A stretch of 43,290 nt of DNA from Cudoniella acicularis (GCA_013054445.1 JAAMPI010000323.1:1-43290), one strand, 5' to 3'; positions 10,625-22,450 are shown, counted from the first letter of the stretch. Made by a program: numbers and translations. The notes: a model not told the origin generated them from the letters alone.

Positions 10625-13600
10625 GATGGGAATTCTCAAATGCGATATCAATATCGTGGAGGAAGGATGGAACTCGGTGTCTAGGATATCAAAAGAAGAT
10701 GGTAGTTTGCAGATCACTTCAAATCGAGGAAGGCCGACCTTTATATCTCCCTTCAACGCCACCAATCCTCCAATTCCGATTCAGCCTTCACCATCTCCTC
10801 AAAAATGCATCGGCGAATTTCCGAATCGTATATCCACATTTCTATTATTGGTCCGGATAAGGGAATTACGGAGGAATCTACGTGCTTTATCGAGCAGAAC
10901 ACCCTCGGGATATGTCGACTGTGCCCCATGGCGTCGTCACAAACCAGGTTTCCATCGATGCTTTCTTGCAAAAAGGCTCAGCGGTTCGTTAAATTGTATG
11001 CGACTAGAGATTTGTGGCTTGAGAATTGTGCCTGGTGCCGAAATGGAAATTTTTCTTGGACGGGGATGTTCATCCTTCTCATAATTAATACGGTACGTGG
11101 AATATCACCACTTCCTTTCCTACGATTGCCGAACCCAATACTGTCTATCGTACAAGTCTTCCTCATCGCTTTAGAACTCTTCTCTTATATGTCTATCGTC
11201 TTCTGCAAATTTCTTTCCCAACAAGGCCAGTGCTTTCGGGAAAGGGAAAAAAAGACACTTTTCAATTTGACATGTGCTTCTGCAAAATGCAGGGGCAACG
11301 AGCCTGTCGGTTAATATCTTATATGTAAAGCACTATGTACGAGGATAAGATTCTTCAGGGATTTGCCACGTGGAAGTCTGCTTACGAACGCTTTAGTTCA
11401 TCTGATAATCATATAGCCAGGGCTCATACTTCTTAAAATACTTTTCGCAATATATTCCGTTTTCGCGGACGAACGAACTTATTATTCCTGACCAGGTTAC
11501 CATACCCCGGGCTTGTACAATATGACGACAGGCTGCAGCGAGTAGGATTTAAAAAGTTTTCTTTGGACGTACGCTTTAACTGCTAATAGTTTCAGCAATA
11601 AATTGACAAGTGTTGCTTGCCCACTTTTTACCCATCTCACATTCGATTGGCAACACTGTGAAATGAGCTACCTAGCCTTCCTATGAAAGTACACGTGGCT
11701 AGAATCATCGACAGAGTCACGATAATTCCTTCTAAGTCTTATCTCAGCTTTGTCAAATTTCAACTCCGGGCATTGTCAGCTGATTCAGCTCTCGAGCTTG
11801 CCAGTTAAAAATGTATATAAAACCCAAAGCAGGTGATCTTTTCGCTTTTCTTTCCGTAATAGAGCAATGTGGAATCTTAAACTGATATATCACTTATCAC
11901 CGGTATAATGTAATACAGCTTCGAAGTCTCTAAATTAATCTGTCTAAAGCTCGAAATCTTTTACCTTCCACGTGACCTCCACATTCCCCCCCCCTTTTTC
12001 CATAGAAATTTTTGAAAAGGTACGTAAGACTTAAATTGGTATACTTTTGCTTTGCGCACTCTAGCTGGAACTCAAATTCATCTAAAATATACTGCAAAAC
12101 CTCTAAAGTCAGTGAAATTAAATATGACACGCATATTATAACCTATAATCCAAGCACACCTTGATGCGATAGATTCACTGCATTATAGGGAACACCCCAC
12201 TGAAAATTAGCGAGTCGCATGCTGTAATTTCATCACAACCCACCTACAAATTGTCGCAAATAGGCTCTAAGATAGCAAACACGGTAACTAATCATGAACT
12301 GAATGACTATCAAGGGGACGTTATTTTATGTTTCTAAAAGCCATTTAAAATAATATCAATACCCGAAATACCCTTCTCATACTACTGTGTATAATATTTC
12401 TATCTTTCAGGTGTTAAATAAATATGAACAGGTACATTCAAAGACTCTTTCAGTGAAACGCTTAAATGGGTACTTTTAAAACTAAATATCTCAGTCGCTA
12501 AAAATAATTCATGTCTAGGAAAGGCTATTTTAAAAACAAGCTAGGTTTTTTAATACATTTAATACTCAAAGTAGTCAATTTATTTGCTTGTCTTGAGGAA
12601 TTTGAACAATCCAACGCCGGGCACAGTCCCCATCACCCCCATAAAGTCATGTCTACCATCATCATTTAGACCTGCGCCGATACGGATATTGGTTGTGCAC
12701 CGGGGTATTAACGGATCAGGTCCTAGCTAGTCGATAATGATATATTGAGGTTTTTTGAACACCGAGGCAAGATATTGATCAATGTGAGAGTTGTTGAGTT
12801 GAAATACTCTGGACTGCTTCATGTATCTGTGGAGTAAAACGATATCATGTATCGAGAATTATTCAGTAGTATATATAATCTAAACAACCTAGGTCGAGTT
12901 ACACTAAACGTGGCCTTGATATTCAAAATTGGCAGTCTATTTTGAGCCTATAGCTTCATTCGACAGGTAAACCCCAAAATCATGGGAAATCAAAATAATG
13001 CAAGGTCTAATATCCTTCAGGATTGTGGCAAAGCAAAAGATGCCAACTCTACTGCATAAGATGTTGGATAATCGAATCACGTTGTAGGGGTTTTGTTGCG
13101 AGAAACATGTTTGCAAAAGATTACAGCACTGAGAAGTGAGATATAACTCCCCATTCTCGCAATATGATTGGGTCTCTGTAAAAATCCGGTCAGACAGAAT
13201 CTCTTGGCAAACTGTCAGGTGTGCATCGTGATAGCATGAGTTGTGTGGCATGGTCCACTGAATTAAAATTGAAGGGGGACCTCGGCCGCAGCGCATGTAA
13301 CCGTATCAACAGTAGCGAATATGTTGCATTCCAACATCATCAAGGTCATGTTCTCACTCCAGGCATGAGACTTGAATATTCATCTCTTCGACTTGTTTCT
13401 ACCCTTTTGTTGCAATTGTTGCGCGCATGAAACAGTGAAGGCCGTGTAGTGGGTCACGTTTCCCAGTGCCAATCCTCAGAAAATTCATGAGTGTAGTTCA
13501 GTACAGAAATTCCAACCGGAAGCAGAATCTTGTTGGGGTTGCACCCTGTTTTACTTTTAGGCAAGCAACCTTAGGATTTATGAGCACAGGCGCTGCGGCC

Positions 13601-14561
13601 GCATGCAGAAAATAACCAACCTGAGGGCTGCCTAATTGCACTCCAATCCCTTTTCGCTTATTTGCCTCCCCGAAAAATGATAGTTCTGAGATCTGGGAAG
13701 AGGGCCGAATGCGATCTCTCAACTTTACTTCGAACTTTTGCTCACTGTAATTAATTTTATCCTGTTGGGAGAAGGCTCCCGGTTTTCAAGTTGAGAGATG
13801 TTCGTTTCTCTTGGAATTAGCAATATGTATAAAATTATTTGCTTAACATGTCTCGTGAGGTGTATATTTTAAGGGATTTCGAGTAGTCAATTCTGGTAAG
13901 ATTTGGAAGTGCTGAATTTGAAACCCAACAAGGGTCTGGCTGATCCTTGCAAAAAGTAATCTATTATGTCCTTAAAGATGTTCAAGTACCAACTCCGCCT
14001 CTGGGGCCAACATTTTCTGTCTTGACAAGAGTATGAACCCAGTCGAACAACATTTTGCAACTTTTACGCCACGATGAACAGCAGAGAATCCTGAAGTTCT
14101 GTGATGAAACCTGAGTTCTAGAGCTCAGAATTGCTGCAGAGATGGCACAGCAGCTTTTTTTCAACGAACTTCGTATCTAAAGATCATTGCAAAAATAGAC
14201 GACCTCTCGGCAGTTGAAAGAAGTTTCGGTCTGTTCGACGCTTATGTATTTCCAGCATTTGAATCCTCAAAGAAAGTGAGTATTGTGTCCTGTTGCTCAG
14301 CTGCAGGCGGATTTTGAGAATATTGAAGCTGGTCGAATTTGGGGGGGAATCTGACAAAGCTTGAAGCCCCAACGCTCATATATTACTTAAACCCATCAAT
14401 TCCCCATTGAAAATAATCTCTAGTACCCATACTCACTTCTTTATCTACATCTCCTACTATATTCACCTAGAAACTCTTTCCAAATAGTCGATTACTGTTT
14501 CGTTTCTTATAACTTTGATTTCCCTCAATCACCTCCACACAACAAAAAAAAACGCCAGTTT
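10625..14561. other. Gene desert, AT-rich from about 11.3 to 13.0 kb
   Basis: About 3.9 kb without a convincing gene. ORFs at 10805-11314 (plus), 12937-13296 (minus) and 13498-13722 (minus) are open but carry no motif, signal peptide or plausible splice partners. The middle part is AT-rich. The last 200 bases before 14562 are pyrimidine-rich (CT-rich leader with an A9 run at 14545), as in many fungal promoters, and probably serve the secreted-protein gene. A 12-mer aacgccgggcac at about 12614 recurs at about 18490, which may be a trace of a dispersed element. Confidence 0.45.
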
Positions 14562-15794
14562 ATGAGAATTATGCGACTCTTGCAGAAGAAAAATGTTCTT
14601 GTACTTGCATTTGCTGTCTGGGGCATCTCCATTGCTCAGGGAAGAGATTTGCCTATCATAGAAGACCTAAAGCATGCTGTGCTTGGTGAAGAAGAGCCAT
14701 CTAAGTTGCTGTGCACTCGTATGTTTCCCTTTACAATCGCATGATATAATTGACTAACAGTACCTCAATGCATAGCTGGAGGACATGGTTGACTTTCCGT
14801 TATAGAGCCATCCCTAGAGCCAGAATCTGTTCCTACCCTTCCACGTTCTCCAATCGAGTTCGAAATTGTGTCACATGAGATTGAAGCGCCTCCGAAGAAC
14901 CCCTTTAAGCTAGGGGATCTCACTGAACCAGGCCATCCTAGTGGACCGGGAAGCCCAAAGCCGGGCCAACCAGTTATTGGAGGTACACCTCACACTCCCG
15001 CCAAACCGGCAGATCCAGTCAAACCTGCGGACCCCAGTGACACAAGCGATGACATTGCGGAGCCGTGTGCTCGTGGGCTGACCCTTACTGGACGTTGCGC
15101 CGCCTTAAATTCCGAATTAACCTATGAACAATATTCCACAAAGGGCAAAACAAGGATGCAAGCCCTAGACGCGAAACTCCAAAGCATCAAGCAAGATCAA
15201 ACCAAAACTCTGCTGCAAGACAAACCACTCGACCCAAACGCACATGAAGTTTTAAGTAGCAACCCATCTTACGAATTCGAAGACATTCAACCCAATGTCA
15301 ACATAAATGATCCTAAAATGTTCCAAAATGTTCTAGAGGTGTTTTCGGCCCTTAGACTGGACATAACTAAATTGTTTAAGAGGAGCAAAATTGATGCATC
15401 GGGCGAGGTCCCTGAGAATATAGGAGAAAAAGTACAAGAAAACATACTAGACAACTACTTCTCAACCCCTGGAGATGATGAAGTTATTATCTGCAATAAA
15501 AATGATCTTGAAGGCGCCAATGTCGCTCCTGGCAAAGACAAGATTCAGAACTGGACGCCATTGTTCTACCAGCAAATTAATAAGGTCTACGTAGGTACCG
15601 TTCCAGATATAAAATATGTTATTCGAGAAGCTGTCATCAACTCGGCTACACAAAAAACAATTCTCAGGGCTCACAGTGATATGCCTGGAAATGTGGTCAA
15701 CGGGAAAGGGACCTGGGATCCTCGTTCTCCGAATCCCGAGGAACAAAACGCAGCTACAGCGTTAATCGAAACACCGAATGGAAATGGGGTCTAG
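14562..15794 (+). CDS. Secreted Pro-rich protein, unknown function; in-frame TAG precedes 39 further codons
   Basis: Exons 14562-14718 and 14806-15794 flank an 87-nt intron (GTATGT..TTATAG). They give 381 residues to the first stop. Residues 1-26 are a signal peptide (core VLVLAFAVWGISIAQG). Roughly residues 80-135 form a Pro/Gly-rich linker (PGHPSGPGSPKPGQP, PADPVKPADP). Two Cys lie in the segment CARGLTLTGRC, followed by a mixed alpha/beta domain of about 240 residues. I do not recognise a family. A secreted effector-like or cell-wall-associated role is inference only. After TAG at 15792-15794 the same frame stays open for 39 codons with protein-like content (YMLLNYPKTF, KVYTWSDPATQKYAM) and ends at TAG 15912-15914. 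The ancestral protein was therefore probably 421 residues and the current one is truncated by CAG to TAG, read through, or spliced around the stop. An alternative start is Met4. Confidence 0.7.
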
Positions 15795-15914
15795 TATATG
15801 CTACTGAACTATCCTAAAACCTTCAACCAGAAGACTATCCTTAAGGTTTATACGTGGTCTGATCCTGCCACCCAAAAATATGCCATGGCTTTCCAACTTG
15901 GGCCTTTGCCGTAG
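15795..15914 (+). pseudogene. In-frame 39-codon extension of the secreted protein, beyond a TAG
   Basis: This is the same frame as 14806-15794, with no shift. The composition (aromatic and beta-branched residues, KTILKVYTWSDP) continues the upstream domain smoothly. The segment is separated from the gene only by TAG at 15792-15794. A cryptic 42-nt intron with a weak GTCTAG donor and CCAG acceptor (15789-15830) could remove the stop in frame, but it would be very short. Confidence 0.55.
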
Positions 15915-16340
15915 AGGAGTGTGCATCAAAGGTTTCACGGTATTGTTGCCCAATAGTTAGTTTTTCTTTGGACTGGATGAAGTCTTCTTGGTTTTTGGGG
16001 TGCATTGTATTCAACAATTAAAGGTTTGAGATTTCAAATATAGGTGTATTTACTAGTACTGATTGAAAAAGAGCCAGGGGATGTTGTTTGGGAAATAACA
16101 ACGCTTTGAAGGCGCTAGAATCTAACATGTTATAACCAACCGGTACTGCACCACGGACATCTTCTATACTAATTAACACCCAGGCCACTAGGCCGTGCGA
16201 GCTCGGTAAGCACTGTCTTACAATGTTGTTCCTATAATACCCGCAGGCCCCGCATTTTCGTTCTTTCTTCTTTTCTTTCTCTGAACCACCAAGAACACGC
16301 AATATTGTAGTCCATGACGTACATTTCAACAAATAGCACC
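15915..16340. other. Intergenic
   Basis: No ORF with coding character and no repeat was recognised. This is the 3' flank of the secreted-protein gene and the upstream flank of the ankyrin pseudogene. Confidence 0.45.
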
Positions 16341-17930
16341 ATGAGCCTTCTAGACATACCCTTGTTCCTTTTTTAGATATCATCAGACAGACAGTTATTT
16401 TGGGAAGTGTTTATGACTTGCTGCGATTGCGAGAAGTGAATCGTGAGATCCCCACACAACCTGTAGTGTTAATTATTAATCGATTATTTCTAGATCTATT
16501 TGAAGATGAAGTGACGAAACACTTAGCAAAGCCCCGTCTGTTAGAACTACGTGGCCGCTGGAAACAAAATCATATTCACGCAGCTATGCCGAGAATGCTG
16601 CAGCTTAGACTTATTCTCGAGAATGTTGCGACATCTCCATACTCCATGAATAGTCTCCAATCTATTACCCACGCGGCTACAGACTACTTCTGCTACTGGC
16701 GACGCACTCGACTTCGTTGAGCCATCTTGAAGTACTAAAAGTAGTTTGTGATGCTACACTCACCGCACAAGGAACAACTTATACTTTTGATTTTTATCAG
16801 AAGACAAGGAAGCGGATAGCAAGCTTGTGGAATTTGATCGATCCGAGGCGATGTCAGACCTAGCCCAGCCGAGAATATACCAGAATGCGCTTTTATCGCT
16901 GCCATAGCCGCACGTTACCTCGAGGTCCAAGAAGTGATGTTAAAAAATGGCACCAATCTATTTTTTGAGAGCAAACATTTTAGCAACTCCCTCGGTGTGG
17001 CGGCCCGATTTGGTTATCAGGGTACCTAAGAAAATTTATTGCAATATAGCATTACGAAAGGCAGCAGTATTTGGACACAATCATATTGTCTAGCTACTCA
17101 TGGATACTAAGTATGATATTGAAAGCTCTTGCGTACTGTGGCGAGCAATAAAATCAACCATTGCATGCAAACATTTCGATACCGCAAGCATGTTGTTACA
17201 CCGCTATAGCAGCCCGCGTAGACGCCTGCTCGACATGGTTTGCCAAGAAGCTGCCAGAAGGGGATGCAACGATCTAATAAATCAGATCCTTGATATAGGC
17301 ACGGATGCAAATCCTGAAATAGACCGGCATTCATCCATCTCAGCTGCTGCAGAAGCGGGCCACTGCAGCACAGTCGCTTTACTCTTACCTCGTGGTGCCT
17401 CACCAAGCTATCGTCGCGAAGACGCTTTATCCGAGGCTGCCGCAGGAGGCCATTTGGATATCATTAACCTGCTATATCCTTCTTTGACGGATTCGGACGC
17501 TGGAGAAAGGATCACCCACGCTTTCACTGCTGCGGTCGGTGCTGGCAGCCGTGTCAGTGCTCAATATATCTTGGATAGAGGCTTCGATCTCAACTCGGAT
17601 GAAATGAAGTTGCGCCGTCGTTTCATTTTCGACTCAGCAATTCGCAATCTTAAATACGACATGATTTGTTGGCTAGTGTTGGATCTGGGATTTAACATAA
17701 ACAGTTATGGGGACGATTTCAGGTTGGAGGACTGTTCCATAGTTGATGCTATGCTTAGAGGGGACAGTGAGGTGGTGAGACTACTTTTCCAGCTTGGAGC
17801 AAAAGCAGTTAACCTTGAAAATGATCAAATTCATAGACGAGTATATATGCCTCCTATATATGCCAAGACGCAAGAGGCATTGGATACGTATCTTGAGCTA
17901 GAAAAATCTTCAAAGCGTTGCTTGATTTAG
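16341..17930 (+). pseudogene. Decayed ankyrin-repeat protein with F-box-like N-terminus
   Basis: Pieces of one protein lie in changing frames. From ATG 16341 the start MSLLDIPLF is typical of fungal F-box-like ankyrin proteins. It shifts frame near 16375 to IIRQTVILGSVYDLLRLREVNR and continues to a TGA at 16718. Then come HLEVLKVVCDATLTAQ, and in another frame an ankyrin unit (CAFIAAIAARYLEVQEVMLKNG) broken near 17030. Next is GHNHIV, TAG at 17091-17093, LLMDTKYDIE. The last part, 17100-17930, is open for 276 codons with several ankyrin units (SAAAEAGHCSTVALLLPRGA, SEAAAGGHLDIINLL). The family acts in protein-protein interaction. I count at least four frame disruptions plus the TAG, so this copy is not expected to give a full product. 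The 3' open part could in theory still be expressed alone. Confidence 0.72.
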
Positions 17931-18030
17931 CGGATAAAATTTCTTTAACCCAGGAGGCAAGAGGAGTTGGATACGCATCTTGAGCCAGAAAACGCTTCAA
18001 AGCATTGATTGATTTAGGGGGATAGATTTT
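17871..18030 (+). repeat. 87-bp tandem duplication at the end of the ankyrin pseudogene
   Basis: The segment 17871-17942 (caagaggcattggatacg...) recurs from 17958 to about 18030 with period 87 bp, or 29 codons. Many of the differences are C/T or G/A transitions. Both units translate in the same frame (QEALDTYLELEKSSK and QEELDTHLEPENASK). The original C-terminus therefore probably carried repeated 29-residue units. Confidence 0.65.
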
Positions 18031-19261
18031 ATTTACGTAGTTCTTCTCAACATCAATTGGTTATCTTTTATCATTAGTTTTATATCATCGTAATTTAAAA
18101 AATATGTTCGAATCACTGCCCCTCTTAACATCGACTATCTCCTGGTCCGGCTTCCGAGTGACTACTCATGATAGAAAGATATCTATTCACATATTCCTAT
18201 ATCTATAGATATTTATTTAGGTCCTAATTGAATTCATGGTATCCCAAAATTACAAGAGCTATCAAAGTGAATTAAGCAGTTATCTGATCTATTCGTTGCG
18301 TGCTCTGCTACGAATATAACGAACACTTTAAAGAAAGACTATTTAATATTAAAAAGGTATTACTAAAGGTATAAGGATTTAAAACTTCTCTCTAATATAA
18401 TGCATTATAGACACTATTTTATATTTTCAAGTTAGTAGTAATTTAGTAACTTTCAAGTGTTTTATGTAACTTTGTGAGCTAGAAAGCCAAACGCCGGGCA
18501 CGGTTAACAAGTGAGGAGACACCTACCTGGAACAATATTTAGACGCATTATTGTTACTGACGGAAGCAAACCTTTAATTTTCATGATTTGGTATATTGTA
18601 ATATGATTGCAATAGCTAAAAGCCTCGTGGTGTTAAAGTGTCAACTAAGTTTTCTGGAGCACTTCTAAGCTGCTGTCGCTAAATTATAACGACCTATACC
18701 TTGAATCTTAGCGAGAACTCCCTATACTATATCGTGGAGGGAGCTATATAATCCACGACTCTATTAATTACCTTTGAACTCACGAAATAAATCATTATTT
18801 AAATGTAAAACAACTTATTTATAATTCTATTAAGCATCTATAACTATCTTATTGTTAAAATAGCAGCTAAATTTCCATAACAACTTTCTTAAAGCAAATT
18901 ATTTCTTTCCCCCTAATATACTAACTCCCTCATGTGTTCTATTATCTAACATAAGTGCACTCTCAAAATGTCTATCTCATCCCTCTCTGGAGTCTCCTCA
19001 ACTAATAACAGTCTCCCTTCCCACCACCCTTCTTCCCACCATTATTCTTGCCTTTATCACCCTTACGAGCCTAGGCAGATAAGTCTAGGTTTTCAGGGTA
19101 TATTTAAGTGATTTTCAGGCTTCGCGACCCTGCATTCAGGCTTCCGAAAATCAAAGTCATCATGATCACTTGAAAGTTATAAAATAACCAGGAATAATTA
19201 TAATACGAAATCTAGTAATCGTGAGTTATAAAGGGTAGTGATACTTTCTATTTACTAGCTT
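18031..19261. other. AT-rich gene-free stretch
   Basis: About 1.2 kb of AT-rich sequence with no ORF of coding character. A GTTCGAATC string near 18107 resembles a tRNA T-loop, but no A box or acceptor stem fits. A direct relation to a mobile element could not be shown. Confidence 0.4.
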
Positions 19262-20063
19262 TTAAAAGTTTACGATTTTTCGACTTTCTTTCACTAATAA
19301 AATGCCCTGAAAACCCATATTTATCTGGCCAGGCTCGTTATTATCGTTACCATTGCCCCGCTTAAGCGGGTAACAGTTCCCCTTCGCTCCTCCCTTCTTG
19401 CCACCTTTATCTTTGTCCTTATCCTCGTCCTCATTCTCGTCATCGTGATCATCACTCCGCGTATACTTACCGCCTTTCTCTTTCTTCTTCTTTTGTTCTT
19501 CTTCTTCCTCCTCTTTTTCCTTTTCCTCATACTCTTCCTCCTTTTCCTTTTCACTATTAGTATCACCTCGCTTATACTCATACTGTTCCTCTTCCTCTTC
19601 TTCGTGCTCTTCTTCCTTCTCCTCCTCCTCATGACTATGATCACGCGTTTCCCTTCTTACAGCGCCACGGCGAACCACTTGCTCCATATCCACATTCGCA
19701 CCGACAGCAAAATTAGCAGTAGTTCCCTGCGCGATATGCACGAATTTTTCTCAATAGGGACAGCGGCTGGGGGGGGTTTCTTCACCGTGCAGTTAGAAGA
19801 TTTTGGGTTCTGGCGGTGTCTGGAAAAACATAAATGTTAGTATTGTTTTGGGTTTTATCTAGCTTGAGTAGATGTAGAGAAAGTCTGAAAAAAATAAATG
19901 TGGAAATGAAAGGTCATAAAAGAAGGGAGGGGGATGATTGCCAAGTAGTAAGAGCGTTGAGGGGACTTACGGGATAAGAAACAACCAAAGGCGTAGCAGC
20001 ACCCGCGAGAGCGAGGGAGAGTGCGATGCCCCCCCCCATAGTGATAGTGGTTTGGAAATGCAT
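19262..20063 (-). pseudogene. Secreted protein with acidic/Lys low-complexity C-terminus; frame uncertain
   Basis: Exon 1 (20063-19971) encodes 31 residues with a signal peptide (GGGIALSLALAGAATPLVV) and ends at a consensus GTAAGT donor. Splicing to AG at 19810 gives NPKSSNCTVKKPPPAAVPIEKN, after which the frame must shift by one base in an A5 run (about 19749) to enter the long open frame FVHIAQGTTANFAVGAN...(to 19262). Alternatively, splicing to AG at 19727 joins exon 1 directly and in frame to GTTANFAVGANVDMEQ, giving about 185 residues. The C-terminal 110 residues are almost all Glu, Lys, Asp, Arg and Gly. The protein family is unknown. The first reading implies a frameshift pseudogene, the second an intact gene, and transcript data would decide. 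Homopolymer runs (G9, C8, A5) make this spot prone to slippage or to sequencing error. Confidence 0.5.
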
Positions 20064-21700
20064 GTTGGCTGGACCAAATTCCTCAACGATTGAATAATTT
20101 GGCGAACTTTGCCTTAGTGATCTTAGACTGGAGGAAGAAGGAAAACGATGAGTGAAGAGAAGTGAGTTGTCAGAGCTGCAAATAGTGTGCTGCTAGTTGG
20201 GAAAGATGGGAAGATACGATTACTTTATACCTCTTTACCCCCATGTTTGAAAATGACTCTATTGAGAGGGAATATCAGGTAGAAAATTGAAGCCTCACTG
20301 CCCATGCCAATGCTAACATCAAAGTTTCGAACTCGGATTCGCAAATCTACCTGCTTGCTTACACAAGGAGCTAAGTCGTTGACTTTTGGACTTTCCTGTT
20401 GAGTTTTCATTTATACAGAAAGGTGCAAGTACGGACCCGAATGAGTGAGGGACGAGTGAGGCGGAGAGATTTTAATTGAAATTACCATTTGCAACCCCAT
20501 GTTCTGTGCGTTCATTTTGGGCCGAAAACAAGTTGGGTTGCAATAATGAGACACCGACTGAACTTTTTTGCTGAGGCTTCAGTATTGATTGGATTCGCAT
20601 TCTCCCTCGCATTATAAGGTTGAATGGCGAGTATGGTTCGGACGCTAGAGATCGGAGAACAAGGCGAGCAAGGTGAGCAAGGCGAAGGAGATGAGCTTAA
20701 AATTAAATTAAACTTTCGCACCGAACAGTATGGTTTATCCTAAATGTTGAGATTTAAGCTTAAAAACTCAGAATGTACAGCGATTTGGGGTTGGCCGAGC
20801 CACTGGGACCAAGCGCTCGGCCATCCATTTATGCATACTCGAACAGTGAGGTCTTGTGCGATTGAGAGATGAGAGATTTGAATCAGTCAAAGTTAGGAAA
20901 CATCCTAACTTTCAGAGGTGTTTCACCTGCCACCTGAAGAGAAGGGATAGCATAGCTAGGGGTTTTAGATGGCGAGTCTTGTCTATGGTGGGAAGTTGGT
21001 TTGACGTCAATGACAGGTCGAGATCTTTGATGTGAAGAACATTAGGCTCGAGAACGAACTCTGTTCTTGGAAAGTTGGTCCGAGTTATCTTGGCAAAATT
21101 CCTTGGGTTTTGTGGCATTGACGTTAAGAACTGAACTGAAACGCGACAATGGCAGATTTGGGGGAATCCGAGCTATCGAAAATTGCTCGGAGAAGACCTA
21201 GAGACGAAGGGCGAAGTCATGAGATGGCAGGACTGCCAAAACAAACGAATTTGAGTAAAGAAAAAATCTCAGCAAAACGAGGATTTATGCTACAAAATAA
21301 CGAGAAAAACACAAAACGGGGCCGAAGGGACTGTTGACCATGATGAGTTCTGAGGACATTGAAATAAAGTTTGAGGCTGAGACTTCAGAGGAAGAGGGAA
21401 AATCCTTGGGAGTCAAGGATGACGGGCCAATAGGTTAGAGAGCCAGTAAGATGACTAAAATATTAAGAAGGAAAGAAGGGAAGACGGATATAGTCCGAAA
21501 ACTGAGCAACGATAAGGGTTCTCGATAAAGTCGGAGCCCGTCATCGTACTCTGCGCTAGACAAAGACATGGCAATAATAACTCGAAGAATTGGATCGTCC
21601 TTCTACGCAAAAGGGCGAAGATTCGCAGCACATAGTAAATGCAGCGCAAATCTTGAGTTTTTTGTCTTGGGATTTTGTGTTCCAGATCGTGGCAGAGCTG
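20064..21700. other. Gene-free intergenic region
   Basis: There are only short unsupported ORFs. A small direct repeat of gagcaaggc-like units lies at about 20660-20690. The upstream part is the promoter of the minus-strand secreted-protein gene; the right end is the 3' flank of the phosphatase gene. Confidence 0.45.
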
Positions 21701-22450
21701 TCACCTAGATTTCTTTCCATTGGCATTCGACGATGATGCTATCCTCTTCGATTCCCACTTCTCCCAGCCAGCCTGGCATAAATCTTCCTCAACAACTAGA
21801 TCCCGCATCCTAAATAACCTCGTAATTGGTTGGTCCATAAACCACGACAATAAACCAATCTGCCTCACAACCGTTGTGACAAGAAACCACATGACGCCAC
21901 TGACAACACCAGCAGCACATCCAACAAACACTTGTTTCGGGGTATGGTAATTCAAGTATACCCTGCTCCATGCCACCAAGCCAGCATTTGCCAATGCCAA
22001 GCCAGACAGAAGAATACGAGCTGGCAAGCTCAACGGTGTGTGCGAAGGGGTTGGCTTTTTCGGTTGATGTCTGAATAGGAGGAAAAGAGTCAGGCTAACG
22101 GAGAAGAAGGCGACGAATTGTGAGTGTGAAGAGGGCATCCCGTATCCTTTTCCATGCATCTGCTTCGGCCTCTCTTCTTTCAATATGCGTTTCAAGGCAA
22201 AATTCAAAGCTTCACATGCCAGTTGTCCACCAAACATCAGAAAGATCTCGATTTCGCGTGTCGACCAGATGAGGGTGGCATACATGACGCAGAGACCTTG
22301 GGGAACCAGCGCAAGCCAGGCGCAGAAGTAGGAAACGGGGTCATTGGGATCCTAAGAGGTCAGCTGGAGTCTGCGAGGGAGTTTGGGGATTTGAGGCTAT
22401 ACATAATGAACGTGGGTCAAGGAAAGCGAGGCAAGAGGAGTGTTTGCCAT
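21701..22450 (-). CDS. CAX4: Dolichyl-diphosphatase, PAP2 superfamily (CAX4/CWH8-like)
   Basis: Exons 22450-22403 and 22351-21701 flank a 51-nt intron (22352-22402) that carries an in-frame TAG, so it must be spliced out. The product has 232 residues, the usual size. It removes a phosphate from dolichyl diphosphate on the lumenal side of the ER and so recycles the lipid carrier for N-glycosylation. All three phosphatase motifs are present: KRILKEERP (about 70-78), PSSH (89-92) and SRVYLNYH (145-152). The Gln-containing HTPKQV after motif 3 is, as I recall, typical of this subfamily. Four or more membrane helices surround the motifs. The N-terminal MANTPLASLSLTHVHYDPNDP is also characteristic. 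The gene is divergent from the RBR ligase at 23000, sharing a 549-bp upstream region. Confidence 0.92.

Noticed and set aside
10805..11314. 169-codon plus-strand ORF
   Set aside because: No motif, signal peptide or splice partner; composition is not protein-like and it overlaps other random ORFs in the gene desert.
12937..13296. 119-codon minus-strand ORF
   Set aside because: Many Cys and a readable sequence, but no recognised family and no neighbouring exon; it may be a relic, but this cannot be supported.
18100..18120. GTTCGAATC resembling a tRNA B box
   Set aside because: No A box at the right distance and no acceptor or anticodon stem can be formed.
19321..19840. Plus-strand ORF rich in Leu/Phe within the polypyrimidine tract
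   Set aside because: It is the mirror of the Glu/Lys-coding strand; hydrophobic runs follow from CTT/TTC repeats and have no start context.
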